From the NCBI RefSeq assembly GCF_000236905.1, contig NC_016526.1:744001-808000 (forward strand): a stretch of DNA of 64,000 nt, read 5' to 3'. Position 1 is the first letter of the stretch. Every line of letters begins with the position of its first letter. Both the position numbers and the translations under genes were made by a program. The notes beneath the pieces were generated by a model. The model was not told where the DNA came from. It saw only the letters and a list, made by a program, of their open reading frames with translations, and made no database searches. Positions 30,037 to 41,040 of the stretch are shown here, piece after piece. The stretch comes from Tetrapisispora phaffii CBS 4417 (lineage: Eukaryota > Ascomycota > Saccharomycetes > Saccharomycetales > Saccharomycetaceae).

Positions 30037-31227
30037 TTAACAATCGTCCTTCTTTGTAGTTATCCACCCATCAGGTGACAGTAAACTCCTGACCTCTTGC
30101 TGTAGAGTCATTCTCTTCGTCAAAGTGCTTTTAAATTCTAAGTAGGATACATTTAATAATTCTGCCCTATTAAATTCTATCTGCTTTAACAGATTCCATT
30201 TAGAGTATCTGCTTATAATGGGTTCGCAATTCTTTCTCAGTGGCTTTTTAGGTTTTGAATAAAATCCATTTTTGACCCCATTTATAATACTTTGCTCCAT
30301 CACTCTATTATTATCCATGAATATTTTTATGCTGTTCACCAATGCAGGTTCTCTGACAATCGTTGTATCGTGGTTGTCATCAATAAAGTGGTTTTCACAA
30401 GAAATAAACTTGAACTCTTGAACTGGAAAGTTCCCCCCTCTAAGACGATCTATAAATGCATGTTTGAGAATGGATTCCTTGCCAGATATTCGTGGTATAA
30501 TAATATACTGTAAGAATATAGGATCCTTCATGAGCAGAGAACAAGTTGAATCCAGGATACCCATTACTTGTTTCATGCATAATTTATCTGTACATGACTT
30601 CGACAATGTTATTTTTGAATCATATCTGCCTGGTTTTGTTCGTATCACATCTCGTTTCTTGTAATTTAATCTACCTCTAATTGTAGTCTTGTTTTTAGGG
30701 TCAATATATTGCAATGGATTATCGTCTGTAATTTCGAATTCAGCTGTATCACCCACCTTCATTAAGTCATCCATGCTGGCGTCCCCACAAGGAAGTTTTG
30801 AAATGTACAAAGCTAAATCCCATTTTTTATTCCACTCATATGAGTTAGTCTTCGTTACTTGTACGAACTTGGAAGTTCCATCATGATTAGAGATTCTATT
30901 GATAGTATCGAGAAGGAAAATATTGAAACATCGTAGAGCAAGGATCTCTGCATGGCAATCGTGTATTATTTTACCTTGTGATCTATCTAAGTCAGCATCA
31001 GGAGTAGCTTTCACACCTGTTGTGATTGCAATGGTCTCAAACTCGCCTGTTTCATTGTTAATAGCTATTATACCAGCCAGCACCGTCCATTCAGGTACTG
31101 AATTTGATTTGATGACAGGCTTCGAGGAAGGTCTCAGTTTGGAATATTCTCCATGGACAGTTGCAGAAACTTTTTCAGCAATATAGTTATCGCTAATTCT
31201 ACTTATCTGGCTTGCATTGTCGGCCAT
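30037..31227 (-). CDS. TAD1: tRNA-specific adenosine deaminase 1
   Basis: Deaminates A37 of tRNA-Ala to inosine; an ADAR-type deaminase. The 396-residue product (about 400 in S. cerevisiae) has the zinc-site motifs: the catalytic HAE within IIHDCHAEILALRCF and PCGDASMDDL downstream, with the further domain cysteine near KSCTDKLC. It starts at ATG 31227. The neighbouring KAP114 (YGL241W) and RAI1 (YGL246C) match S. cerevisiae order, but the genes RTF1 and GUS1 expected between TAD1 and RAI1 are absent. Confidence 0.95.
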   Translation of the reverse strand: MADNASQISRISDNYIAEKVSATVHGEYSKLRPSSKPVIKSNSVPEWTVLAGIIAINNETGEFETIAITTGVKATPDADLDRSQGKIIHDCHAEILALRCFNIFLLDTINRISNHDGTSKFVQVTKTNSYEWNKKWDLALYISKLPCGDASMDDLMKVGDTAEFEITDDNPLQYIDPKNKTTIRGRLNYKKRDVIRTKPGRYDSKITLSKSCTDKLCMKQVMGILDSTCSLLMKDPIFLQYIIIPRISGKESILKHAFIDRLRGGNFPVQEFKFISCENHFIDDNHDTTIVREPALVNSIKIFMDNNRVMEQSIINGVKNGFYSKPKKPLRKNCEPIISRYSKWNLLKQIEFNRAELLNVSYLEFKSTLTKRMTLQQEVRSLLSPDGWITTKKDDC

Positions 31228-31441
31228 TTTCTTGAAACATGTGCACTCTGGTTTTAATTTCTGAAGTCAGTAGACTTTATCTCAATACCAGTAAAATATG
31301 AAGTAAAAGCAAACAGCTTCTGGGTTACATCTGGCTGTATTTAAGGAAGTGACGTGTAAATGGATCAGTTACTTGACGTTCTTATATTTTATAAGTGATA
31401 GACTATTGACGTTAGTTTGAGATGAGCATTAGCAAAAAATT

Positions 31442-31524
31442 TGAAGGATGCGAGGTTCGAACTCGCGCGGACACCGTCCAACAGATCTTAAGTCTGCCGC
31501 CTTAGACCACTCGGCCAACCCTCC
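31442..31524 (-). tRNA. tL(UAA): tRNA-Leu (anticodon UAA)
   Basis: An 83-base class II tRNA with no intron. The seven-base-pair acceptor stem is GGAGGGT with ATCCTTC, including two G-U pairs, and A is the discriminator. The anticodon TAA lies at + strand bases 31488-31490 within loop CTTAAGA. A long variable arm follows, and the B box GTTCGAACC is intact. The sequence is nearly that of S. cerevisiae tRNA-Leu(UAA). The 3' flank on the minus strand has a T-run (AATTTTTT) that serves as the Pol III terminator. CCA is not encoded. Confidence 0.97.
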
Positions 31525-32976
31525 AATTATTTTATGTAAAAATCTCATTATAGGATTACTGTAACTCTCTAGAAACAAGGACTTGTCTTAAGACGAATGG
31601 TTGTATAACTCATTTTGTCAGACTTTGTCAGAATTATTGTAGTGTATGTGACAGAACTAAGTGTTTATGACACTTTGAGTCCAGAAACAATTGATCACTT
31701 ACTAATGGAAAGGATGTTCTAGAACAATCTTCCAGATGATAGATGAAAAATTTTCACTACAATGTAAATGGCTACGTGATAAACATATATTTACAGTACA
31801 ACTAACGGTCTTAGGAGAATTACTGAACATGTAATGTGTCCACTCAAGTATGAGATAGCTTACATATTAAGAGGACATCTGACTCTATATAGAATTGTTT
31901 AAATATACTAATAAAAGACCAATCGATTATTTACCTATTACGAAGATGGACTACTCGAAAGCAACTAAAGTGACTAATGACACTAACTTAAACGTTGCTT
32001 CTAACTAACGTAAGCTTGTTTCTCCACAGTAACTGAACTAAAAGTATAAATAGACGAGATATTTATTCATCTAGGATTTGAAGTCATCGTGTAGCTATTT
32101 TATTCAATATCATATATTATATAATAAAAAGAAGAAGCTTTGTTGTATAAAATAATAATAAAGATTCGAATCAGCGCTTCCCATCCGTCTAATATAATAG
32201 GCTGTCTTAAATCCGCTATCTATCATATATACATTCCTGTCATAAATCTGTTTATTATAGTACGCATATTACAATAGTTTGTTTCACCAACATCTTTTAT
32301 ATATTGGCGACATTAAATTTATTACGAAGCATTATGGTCAACGATCGTGATACACAACATTTGTTAGTTGCTAGAATATTCCTCATCGCTTCAGTAACCG
32401 TTATCAATCGACCTAGTCACCATCAGGCCAGCTTCAATGAGCCATTCGTCAGAGAATTTGATGGTACATGACTCGGCGCTGAAGATATTTAACTGCAGAT
32501 ACTACTGCTGTTTAATAAATCTCTTGAAAAGCATCAATTACTCTGTATGGGCGCCCACAGTGACAGAATGTTCAAATCTGTCCGTGCAGACGCTAGTATG
32601 TAGATGTCTGCAATTGTATGGCGAAGAAAGCCAAGAGGTGCGTCGTTTTGGCGACAGATTTTTCTCAACTGCTCCTGGAATACTCACAGCAAAAGCCTCC
32701 ATATTATTATATATTACGCACATGGTTAGTTAGCACAAACTTGCATTACCTCTTGTCCCATCTGGCTCTGATTGTAGTACTTTTGTGTTTAGTTTCTATT
32801 GCTTACCATTTTGGTCATCAACAACGAACGCTCATCGAATTTTCAGTTCATGATACTTATAAAAGAGTAAAACCAAGCTAAGATGCATTAACATTATTGG
32901 CATCTATGAATGGTTAGATCCACCAATTGCACCAACAGGAGGTCCATCTTGTTCATTGAGGGCTAAATATACAAAT
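31525..32976. other. tRNA-Leu to RAI1 intergenic (1.45 kb)
   Basis: Long AT-rich spacer on the 5' side of the tRNA gene, where Ty-type elements often insert. I found no terminal inverted TG...CA ends, no primer-binding site and no reverse-transcriptase-like frame. An ATG-started 87-codon frame at 32618-32881 with one hydrophobic segment has weak coding character and no recognised relative. RTF1 and GUS1 would sit here in the ancestral order, but I see no remains of either. Confidence 0.5.
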
Positions 32977-34110
32977 ATGGCTATTACTTCAAATTTGTTT
33001 GTGAAAGAGACCGGTTCTACTATCACTCTTAAGAAACCAAAGGAAATTACATATTATTCAAGAACATCTAACGATGAATTTTTAGTCAATGACGATTCTA
33101 ATTTGAATTATTACTATTTACCAGATGCCGATCTGGATAAAGGGTTGGACTTGAATGGGGGCTATAAGAAGTTCAAGGATTATTACAGCGAATTTAAAGA
33201 TGCATCGACTCTTCATGGGTTGTTAAGTTCTCTTAAGGACTATGAACAGAAAAAAAATAAGAAGATGAAAGTGGATATAGTGACATTTAGAGGGATTATT
33301 AGGAAACTTATTATGAGTTCTTTTGAGACAAATTCAAAATATAATGTGGTTGATCTTCGAATTGTTTTATTCGATGGTCAATTGTTTATAAAAGATGTAA
33401 GCACTGTTAACGCCAAGCCAGAAAAAGTTACGCCATTAGAATATACCGGTTATAAATTTGAAGCATTATGTACATTACCGGAACCTTTACCATATGTATC
33501 GAGAACGAAATTAAACAAAAGACCAAAGAAAATTGTAAGCCATGGTGATGAATTCGTTTCAGTAGTCAAGACAGGTGTTGGCAATTGTAAAATACTTCTA
33601 GGTGCAGAAGTAGATGCCATATTTGACTTCAAAGAAAAAGGAAAAGATAACTTGCAACATTACATAGAGCTGAAATGCACAGCTGCAATTAATAATATAA
33701 ACGATACTAAGAAGTTTGAAAACAAGCTTTTCAAAACATGGATACAATGTTTCCTGATAGGGATTACAAGAATAACTTATGGATTTAGAGACGAACAATA
33801 TTTATTGAAAACCATTGAAGAGTTTGCTACAAGTGATATTCCATTGATCTTTAAAAATCATAACCCTACATTAGCCAGCAACTGTGTTAATGCCATTAAA
33901 TGGTACGGTGTGTTTACAGAATGGTTAATGAAGATGATACCAACTGAGGATACTTCTGTTACAAAAGCTTATAGATTAGTTTGCGAAAATAACCACTTGA
34001 GATTAACGGAAATTGAATCATCTGAAGATGAATATGAAGGTTTAGTAAACGGAGAAACTGTTATTTCAAACGAATTCAGAGAATGGAGAACTTCATTGAG
34101 AACTCAATAG
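32977..34110 (+). CDS. RAI1: Rai1 NAD/cap-processing nuclease and Rat1 partner
   Basis: Decapping/pyrophosphohydrolase protein that stabilises the 5'-3' exonuclease Rat1 in nuclear RNA surveillance and Pol II termination. The 377-residue product (387 in S. cerevisiae) shows the metal-binding catalytic blocks [12 protein letters not shown] and HYIELKC and the invariant [17 protein letters not shown] stretch. The frame is open from a TTG at 32956; the first ATG at 32977 gives a start that aligns with the family ([15 protein letters not shown]). Confidence 0.96.
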   Translation: MAITSNLFVKETGSTITLKKPKEITYYSRTSNDEFLVNDDSNLNYYYLPDADLDKGLDLNGGYKKFKDYYSEFKDASTLHGLLSSLKDYEQKKNKKMKVDIVTFRGIIRKLIMSSFETNSKYNVVDLRIVLFDGQLFIKDVSTVNAKPEKVTPLEYTGYKFEALCTLPEPLPYVSRTKLNKRPKKIVSHGDEFVSVVKTGVGNCKILLGAEVDAIFDFKEKGKDNLQHYIELKCTAAINNINDTKKFENKLFKTWIQCFLIGITRITYGFRDEQYLLKTIEEFATSDIPLIFKNHNPTLASNCVNAIKWYGVFTEWLMKMIPTEDTSVTKAYRLVCENNHLRLTEIESSEDEYEGLVNGETVISNEFREWRTSLRTQ

Positions 34111-34256
34111 AATGAGCTCAGTAAACTATATAATCAGTCTAGATTAGTTTTATATATAGAAGTGGAGGTCTCACTAAAATATTTATTGTTGTATTGTCTA
34201 TCTATATGAATATATGCGTAGTGTTTGTTTGATTTCGGATTATTTTTCTATATCTA

Positions 34257-34787
34257 TTAGTCTAGATGCTCTTTCCCGTAGTAGTAAACTTGATACGATC
34301 CATAAGAATATCTCATCAAGGATATTGATGCTGATAATATTAACAATATGAATACCAAGGACCGCAGTGTAATTGTATCCATGAATTCGTTGATGACTTC
34401 TCCTACTGTTTGAGCCCAAAGCTTTGCAGAATTATTAACGGATCCAATGTCTATGGATGCTTCTTTCGCACAGGACAGCCATTTCTCACAAAGAGCCTCC
34501 AATGCTGGAACTCGGGACTCCGGAGAACACTCGTTTTCATCGTAAAGTCGTTTGCATTGCTCATAATTGTATATATTCTGAATGTTTCTCTGTTGTAGAC
34601 GATAGTCCACATCTATTCGCACCATATATATAAAGTACAGTATTGAAGCAGCAAACCCTACCATCAGGAACATGTACATGAATAGAAGCATAAACTTACC
34701 CACATGTTCTGGATCGTTCCAAGTATGTTTGTGTGAATCTTTAGCATTGTGCTTTTGTGCAATCCTAGAACTTGGCAACCGTTCCAT
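34257..34787 (-). CDS. BRR6: Brr6-type nuclear envelope/ER membrane protein
   Basis: Integral nuclear-envelope protein needed for nuclear pore assembly and mRNA export. The product is 176 residues from the first ATG (34787); the frame continues upstream only to a GTG (34853) and then a stop, with no earlier ATG. Two membrane segments flank a lumenal domain with four conserved cysteines (EQCKRLYDENEC ... LCEKWLSCAKE), the Brr6/Brl1 hallmark. Short length and RAI1 next door (YGL246C-YGL247W) favour BRR6 over BRL1 (471 residues). S. cerevisiae Brr6 is 197 residues, so the N terminus is short here. Confidence 0.88.
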   Translation of the reverse strand: MERLPSSRIAQKHNAKDSHKHTWNDPEHVGKFMLLFMYMFLMVGFAASILYFIYMVRIDVDYRLQQRNIQNIYNYEQCKRLYDENECSPESRVPALEALCEKWLSCAKEASIDIGSVNNSAKLWAQTVGEVINEFMDTITLRSLVFILLILSASISLMRYSYGSYQVYYYGKEHLD

Positions 34788-35781
34788 CTGCCACTTTCTC
34801 TGTGAATATTTTCTCTCTCTCTCTGAGACTTGCCTGGCCACTGTCACATGCACTAGCCTTCGCTGTAAAATGCTGAAATGACTCTAATATGCCTAATTAG
34901 ACTTGCGTTGTCGACTCACTTATAGCAGTTTCAGGTCTGTTGAGTCGGTGACCTGAAAAGTTTCAGGACATCGCCTTAAAACGATGCCAGCACGTGACGC
35001 GTAATAGTTGCAAGACACAAACATCGGAACAGATCTGAGCATAGCATAAATGGTGTTAATTAGAAGCTATCAGTTCACCAACAGACTATTTTGAACAGAG
35101 AGAGTATAACGGTCACACACTCGCTGTGTCTAGATTTGTAGCGTTCCGTAGGTTTGGCTCTTGACTTCGACTCCATCGCAACGCCAGTTCATGAAACCAC
35201 CTCACCGATCGCAATTGGCCCACTGGACCGTGAAATAAAACATCGTTCAGGATCCTGGCTTATCTGGATTTGAAGTTACGACAGACAGGTATCTAAGGCC
35301 CATACTTTCTCGACTGTCAATAGCATTGGAAACCTTCTGTCCAAGTCATTGAGATACTGCTACCTCCCATCGATCATCTAGAGTGCATCTTACCCGAACA
35401 GCACACTTTTAAGGCTCAATGAATCGTCCAATGATCAACTTTGTAATAAGAGATATACCATCAACTTGCTCATCAGAAATCTTTATATAAGAGGCTGAAC
35501 AAAATAATATCATCTGATGTAGCGTTACTTAGATTTGCTATATTGCGTTTTCCATTCCGATGTTTACGATAAAGAAGCTATCGTTACTTAAGAAAGAAAC
35601 CTGCTGTAATCCCTTAAAGTGTGTATTACAAAAGTCGACTTCCCCTGATTTGAAATAGTAACGAATATTTTTAATTGAATTATTCAAAGTGTCAGGATTT
35701 AAATATTTAATCAATATCATTAAAGATTCCATATCTGTGCACCACTCGAATACCTTGCGAACTACTGAACTATCGAACAAT
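34788..35781. other. BRR6-KGD4 divergent intergenic (1 kb)
   Basis: Contains a Cbf1-type CACGTGAC at 34991-34998 about 205 bases before BRR6, and a Reb1-type TTACCCGA at 35390-35397 about 390 bases before KGD4. An 80-codon minus frame at 35538-35780 starts at TTG and is judged spurious. Confidence 0.55.
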
Positions 35782-36147
35782 ATGCGCCAAACTGTAACAA
35801 AACTAGCTCAATCATACACTCCAATGATTAAGTTCCTTGGAAAACACCCTGTGACAAAACACCCCATTGAAATACTTCCACATCCATGCACTGTCAATGG
35901 TCTGGTGCCCGGTGGTGAAGGTTGTTTAAATCCTGCGGAATATTTAAAGAACTCGAAACCGTTTGTAGTGGTCCCTTACAAGAAACAACATGCTTCGAAA
36001 ACTACCGCTGATGGAGCCATTTCTTTCACCGATAGACCATTACAAAATAATGAAGTTAGTTCAATAGCAGAATTACCTGCTAAATACAGATTTAAACCAA
36101 TTGAAGAAAAAGAGCTAGAGTGTATCAACAGTGGAGGTGTCATGTAA
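35782..36147 (+). CDS. KGD4: alpha-ketoglutarate dehydrogenase subunit Kgd4 (Ymr31)
   Basis: Small mitochondrial protein that links the E3 lipoamide dehydrogenase to the E1-E2 core of the 2-oxoglutarate dehydrogenase complex. The 121-residue product (123 in S. cerevisiae) has a basic, hydroxylated N terminus suited to mitochondrial import and the conserved C-terminal stretch ELPAKYRFKPIEEKELECIN with the final SGG. The frame is open from GTG 35689 but the first ATG is at 35782 and gives the family length. Position next to PDE1/PRE4 matches YFR049W. Confidence 0.95.
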   Translation: MRQTVTKLAQSYTPMIKFLGKHPVTKHPIEILPHPCTVNGLVPGGEGCLNPAEYLKNSKPFVVVPYKKQHASKTTADGAISFTDRPLQNNEVSSIAELPAKYRFKPIEEKELECINSGGVM

Positions 36148-36298
36148 AATATCATTAGGATTTAACTTCATTGAAATGCCATTAACGTTGTAAGCTAATT
36201 GATTTACTATAATTATTTACTTCATTATTTAATAAAACGTCATATATTCTTGTTATAATTTAAATGTTATTTTCATATTCTAATATATTTACAATGTA

Positions 36299-37468
36299 TT
36301 ACAGTAAATAAGTATATCCTTGTAACGAGATAGATATATGTAAATTTGTCATATCATGAGCTTCTTTGAGTTCATTTAATTCTTCTAATATTATCAATCT
36401 AGGGTCCTTGTCCATATTTTCCATTTTCACATGGGTGACGATAAGATTCAACTTTAAAATCTTATCTATCAGTGGTTTTGTTGTATTATATTTCTTACAA
36501 TACATATCTCTTAATGATATCATCTCCTCTATAAGTAAAGGAGGTGATAAATGTCCATATAATTGGCAATCTCGTACAATTGATGTACTTGAACATTCTA
36601 TTATAATTCCAGAAAGTGATTGTGGCTTTACATAATCAGCAAGATATTTCCATACGTTACTGATCTTATTTAACCGTTCTGTAGGTGGATCATGTTGTAA
36701 GTCGCCACAAATAACCAAAGTATTGTTAGATATTTTATCATTCAATACAAATACTGTGCTGTATACAGGTACAGTTTCATTACTTACTGACTGCCCATGA
36801 CAGACAGTAAATGGAATAATTGAAAATTGCGGGATACTTTTTATTTGAGAACATTGTTTATTCTCCAACTTCACTAACTCTAGCCTTCCATCCTTTTCAG
36901 CAGTCAAGTTTGGCCATATCTTATCATTAAAGATATGCTCATCTAACGCATCAATTACAAATGGGAGTCCACAAATCTTCATGGTTTTATTAGAATACGC
37001 CTTGGAATATATATATGGTGTGTTTAAAACGATAGCAGATATATGATCCAAATGAGCATGTGTCACATAATATTCCTTTATTTTCTCATATATTTGAAGT
37101 GACACTCTCATAATATTTATGCTATCAATATTACTTCGATCTAAATTTAACTTCTCTATTACTAATTTAATGAAGTTAGTGCCAAAACCTTTTTGACAAT
37201 CGTGGAATGGGTTAGTAAATAACCGTTCATGCTCCATGTCATTCTCGTAAAAACTCTCGACCAATCCATCGCTTCCCTCGTGAATATTCATGACACTTCT
37301 CTTCATATATTTTACTAACTCTATTATCTGGCTGATTACAACTCCACCATCTACATTGATGGAATTTAATTCTTTACTGAATGCAGGTCGTACCATGAAA
37401 CTCTGGTTATTTCCATCTATTGGGCCACCCGAAGTTCCCAAAATGGTTACTTCAAAGGTTTTATCCAT
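36299..37468 (-). CDS. PDE1: low-affinity class II cyclic nucleotide phosphodiesterase
   Basis: Hydrolyses cAMP (and cGMP), tuning the Ras/PKA pathway. The 389-residue product (369 in S. cerevisiae) has the class II PDE zinc motif HxHxDH in YVTHAHLDHISAIV, the N-terminal TILGTSGGPIDG block and the C-terminal IVTHVK. The frame begins with GTG at 37495; the first ATG is 37468, which aligns with the family start. It is convergent with KGD4 (about 150 bases). Confidence 0.95.
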   Translation of the reverse strand: MDKTFEVTILGTSGGPIDGNNQSFMVRPAFSKELNSINVDGGVVISQIIELVKYMKRSVMNIHEGSDGLVESFYENDMEHERLFTNPFHDCQKGFGTNFIKLVIEKLNLDRSNIDSINIMRVSLQIYEKIKEYYVTHAHLDHISAIVLNTPYIYSKAYSNKTMKICGLPFVIDALDEHIFNDKIWPNLTAEKDGRLELVKLENKQCSQIKSIPQFSIIPFTVCHGQSVSNETVPVYSTVFVLNDKISNNTLVICGDLQHDPPTERLNKISNVWKYLADYVKPQSLSGIIIECSSTSIVRDCQLYGHLSPPLLIEEMISLRDMYCKKYNTTKPLIDKILKLNLIVTHVKMENMDKDPRLIILEELNELKEAHDMTNLHISISLQGYTYLL

Positions 37469-37930
37469 ATATATTATGTTTAGAGACTGAAACACAACTT
37501 AATAAGTGTTAAATCCTTTTTAATCTCAATTAACTTTCTGTATTTGCTAAAATAAAGTCAATTAATCGATAACTGAATTGGTCTCAAAAAAGCAATTATC
37601 ATTCAATTTAACTGGAATGAAGACTTTAATCAAACTAGGACAAAACTAACTATATCAAAGACTATACATCTAAAGCCTTGATTGTCTGTCATTCAATTAT
37701 CATTTTAAAATAAGTTTGTCTGTTATGCACAATCTATAAATAATCGATAACATTTCAATTTTTGTTCCTTAAATGACCGAGAGGTACAAAGGTTGTTCCT
37801 TCGATCTTGATATTTTATTTAATTATGGAAGCCATGGTCTTGATGAGTTTTATATTATTGGAAGTATACGCATATATATTTATTTATATTATATACGATT
37901 TAGTATGTTAAGTTCAATGATGTTTTTTAT
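37469..37930. other. PDE1-PRE4 intergenic
   Basis: About 460 AT-rich bases with the PDE1 promoter and the PRE4 3' region. In the ancestral order ZIP2 would be close to here; no remains are seen. Confidence 0.5.
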
Positions 37931-38728
37931 TTATACTTTTTGGGTACCGTAACCTTTGATATCCTTTGCGAAATCCCATGTCATATTCTCTACTTGAAGG
38001 TCTTTTTCTAGAGTCAGACCTTGATCTTTATCGATAATAGCAAGACTGAACTTTCTTGAAGAGCGGGCATCTCTGTAATATAGTACTTTCATACACTCTA
38101 GTATAGCATTTTTGGCTGTCTGTAAGTCGGTCTTTTCAACGTCAGAGTCTCTGTCGACGATTCTTCTCAGCAATGGGTTGGCCATGTGTGCACCAAACCC
38201 GGTTGCTAATGTTGGCGAGGAATACGTGACACCCAACAGGTTGACATATCTTAAGAATGGCTCACCATTTTCGACGCCGGCAACAACAATAGCGTTCCAT
38301 AATGGATTCATTTTGGATCTACGTTGATACATGACAGCAGCCAAATATTCGAAAACATAACTTGGTTTCAAAGATTCTTCATCGTCAGCGTATGAGTTGT
38401 CGTAATTATTTTCTGTTTCTAAGTCCTCTAATAACTTTTCGATATGCTGCATGTCAGAAATATCACCGGATATACCAACAACAGTGTTATTACCTACTGG
38501 GAATAACCTGTCAACATCGGTGAAACGCAAAAGCGATCCGTAAGCACCTAGCCTATCAGCTGCAATGATTGTACCGTTGTTGTATTTTATTGAGATAACA
38601 GAAGTACCCGTAACAATTGGCTGTTGAGTGTTCATCTTAGGGAAGTTGGATGCATTGGCAATAGCCTGGTTATATTGTCCATAGGTCTCATCAGATGGTC
38701 TGCCCCAAGCAAATGGATCGTGATTCAT
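37931..38728 (-). CDS. PRE4: 20S proteasome subunit beta type-7 (Pre4)
   Basis: Beta-7 subunit of the 20S proteasome core; catalytically inactive itself but needed for the peptidyl-glutamyl activity at beta-1. The 265-residue product (266 in S. cerevisiae) starts MNHDPFAWGRPSDETYGQYN and has the propeptide/mature junction region NTQQPIVTGTSVISIKY. The conserved YQRRSKMNPLWNAIVVAG and SPTLATGFGAHMANPLLRR follow. An exact Rpn4 PACE lies 317 bases upstream. Confidence 0.98.
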   Translation of the reverse strand: MNHDPFAWGRPSDETYGQYNQAIANASNFPKMNTQQPIVTGTSVISIKYNNGTIIAADRLGAYGSLLRFTDVDRLFPVGNNTVVGISGDISDMQHIEKLLEDLETENNYDNSYADDEESLKPSYVFEYLAAVMYQRRSKMNPLWNAIVVAGVENGEPFLRYVNLLGVTYSSPTLATGFGAHMANPLLRRIVDRDSDVEKTDLQTAKNAILECMKVLYYRDARSSRKFSLAIIDKDQGLTLEKDLQVENMTWDFAKDIKGYGTQKV

Positions 38729-39420
38729 CTTCTCAGTGTATATATATATGTGTATGTGTGTGTTTATGATCTTATATCTGCGTGTAATAGCCAGAAGTAC
38801 CTTAATAAAGAAGATATGAAAATAGTCGTCCGTTTATAGTGTGTTTTCAGCTCGCCGTCAAAGTGCAATTTTTCGAAAGGAAGAAGATTCCAGATATTCA
38901 ATTAAAAGTGCAGTTCAGTCGATACTTCAAACAGCTTCTTACCCCAGTTCCAAATCTCCATTAACAAAGGAACAATTAAGATAAACTTTAGCTTGCATAT
39001 ATCATTGTTACTAGTTCTTTTATAATATTCGCTTGTTCTTGAAGGGTGGCAAAACAATCTAAGCGCAGAAAGTTACCCGAATAACCGCAAATAAGCCACA
39101 TGACCATAGCCATCATGGTTGAACCTTCGAAGTGATGAGATATGTAACCGTTGGTAGCATTGTTCAGGACACCAAGAAGTTGATTGTGCCTGTTCTGCAG
39201 ACAAGAATAACTTTTCAGCGTATGACAAAAATGATTTTATATTACTATACAACAGGAGTGTTTCTAACTTTATATAGTTGATTAGATTAAATCTTACTTA
39301 TGGGGATAAATCCAGCAGGAGTGCCATTTGTATACTATCAACTGTTGGACATTAAAGCTTATGGTGGCTAATTTACTTTTTTTCTATTCTTTGGTTTACC
39401 TCTAATAGCTTATATTATCG
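38729..39420. other. PRE4 upstream / RET2 3' intergenic
   Basis: About 690 bases. It contains the PRE4 promoter with PACE and Reb1 sites and a TG/TA tract at 38738-38765. No gene is supported. Confidence 0.6.
39045..39053 (+). promoter_or_regulatory. PACE element (Rpn4 site) upstream of PRE4
   Basis: GGTGGCAAA is an exact match to the proteasome-associated control element bound by Rpn4. It sits 317 bases upstream of the PRE4 ATG. A Reb1-like TTACCCG follows at 39073-39079. Confidence 0.85.
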
Positions 39421-41040
39421 TTAAACTATAATGTATTCCTCTGCCTTCAAGGTCGACAATATATCAAATGGTAATTCTACGGCGTCATCAGTGGATGCGG
39501 TGATGCTGGCGACGTTGATATTGGTGAAACCAGATTCGTTTTCACCCTTGTGTTGGAATCTGACGTTCATTGGGAACATAGCATCTTCAAAACCAGCTTC
39601 GATTTGGAAGCCAAAGACACCGGAAGAGCCAGGTTGGATGGATTCCACTTTGATGGAAATACCTTGCTCGTCGTCGATACCGGCGATGGAGGCATTGACA
39701 TCGTTGTTATCTTCGCTGATTGATACATTGTCGGTGACAACTGGGATGGTGAATATGATATTTTCTAATGGTTTGTTGTAAGTGGAGGTAACTTCGAACT
39801 CTACAGTAACCTCGAACACACCTTCAGCTTCTTCCGATGGTGAAACCCATGTGGAGACATCTAATGGGATTAGAGCTTTATCATCGACTTTACCCACTTT
39901 ACGCCATCTTAGGATACCTAAACTTTGATCGTTACATGGGAATGTTTTATCACTTGATCTTAAACCCAATACTTTTGATGACAAAAATGTGTTTTTGTCG
40001 ATATTTGGATGCGTTTTAAATTGTAAGGTTTTGTCTGTAACATCAACGTTATCAGTTAGTGTTAATTTAGCATGACCTAACTCAGCCTTGTTGATACGTA
40101 ATTCCATGACACCCTTTAGTTCACTAGAAGTTATAGCACCATCTCTTGATATTTCAGCATTGACAGTTTCCTTAATGGTAATTAAGATACCATTGTTAAC
40201 AGGCTTTTCTTCTTCTGGTTCTTGATAAGCTGGACGAGCTGCATTTGAAGAACGAATGGATGACATCCCTGGGCCTTTGTTACCCTTTGATAATTGCATG
40301 CCTTTGCCAACACCACGATTTATTTGAGAATATCTGGATTCTCCCATGTTATCCATATGAGTTTCTTGTTGTTGATGTGAATGTAAATATGATTGCTGGG
40401 CAGCAGAAGATGCATTACTGTAATAACTGTTGTAAGCATTTGCAACATTTGGATCAGTACTAGCTGAGAACTTTTGTTGAGTAGCAATATCATAAACACT
40501 TGGTGGCATGCCCATTTTCCTTTCATGTTCCTTTCTTGCAATTTCCTTGGCACGACGTTTTCTTTCAGCATTAGCTTCGGATTCTTTGTTCTTTTCAATA
40601 ATCTCTTGAATTCTTTCTTCGTGAGATTCCATAGATATGTAGTTATTGACTTGTTGAATAGTCAAATTTTCTTTATGACCCATAACGATAATTTCATCGA
40701 ATGAACTTAGTATTTCAAAAGCATTCTCGAATATCTCATTTTCATCAAAACTATTCAAGTAGTAATTGACAGTTTGAGAAAATAAATTCAAAGTAGATAA
40801 ATCTTGAATGATATTTGATTGGCGATTTGTCATCAAAATCAAATAATAATCATCAAATGGTTTGTAAACGTATCTAACATGTTCATCTTCGACATAAGTA
40901 TGGTCAGAGGAAATGTTAGCAACTAAACCTTGGAAATTGGAAAGTAATTCCATCACACGATCCTTAGACATTTCGACAAATTGTCTTGATAGCAAAGGTT
41001 TCCCATTACGGGTAGTAATAGATGCAGCTAAAACGGCCAT
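39421..41040 (-). CDS. RET2: coatomer delta subunit (delta-COP)
   Basis: COPI coat subunit for Golgi-to-ER retrograde transport. The 539-residue product (546 in S. cerevisiae) has an N-terminal longin-like adaptin small-chain domain, a charged helical linker (RIQEIIEKNKESEANAERKRRAKE), and a C-terminal mu-homology domain from about residue 290 (NNGILITIKETVNAEISRDG, QFKTHPNIDKNTFLS, LGILRWRK). It follows PRE4 on the same strand, as YFR050C-YFR051C in S. cerevisiae. Confidence 0.97.
   Translation of the reverse strand: MAVLAASITTRNGKPLLSRQFVEMSKDRVMELLSNFQGLVANISSDHTYVEDEHVRYVYKPFDDYYLILMTNRQSNIIQDLSTLNLFSQTVNYYLNSFDENEIFENAFEILSSFDEIIVMGHKENLTIQQVNNYISMESHEERIQEIIEKNKESEANAERKRRAKEIARKEHERKMGMPPSVYDIATQQKFSASTDPNVANAYNSYYSNASSAAQQSYLHSHQQQETHMDNMGESRYSQINRGVGKGMQLSKGNKGPGMSSIRSSNAARPAYQEPEEEKPVNNGILITIKETVNAEISRDGAITSSELKGVMELRINKAELGHAKLTLTDNVDVTDKTLQFKTHPNIDKNTFLSSKVLGLRSSDKTFPCNDQSLGILRWRKVGKVDDKALIPLDVSTWVSPSEEAEGVFEVTVEFEVTSTYNKPLENIIFTIPVVTDNVSISEDNNDVNASIAGIDDEQGISIKVESIQPGSSGVFGFQIEAGFEDAMFPMNVRFQHKGENESGFTNINVASITASTDDAVELPFDILSTLKAEEYIIV

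Noticed and set aside
32618..32881. 87-codon ATG frame with one hydrophobic segment between tRNA-Leu and RAI1
   Set aside because: Short, no recognised family, and it overlaps another open frame; coding status cannot be supported from sequence alone.
31525..32976. Possible Ty LTR next to the tRNA gene
   Set aside because: No TG...CA terminal inverted repeats, target duplication, primer-binding site or polymerase-like frame could be found.
39118..39370. Short coding-like stretch (GINPAGVPFVYYQLLD) before the RET2 3' end
   Set aside because: No start codon in frame, no splice signals and no recognised family; probably chance.
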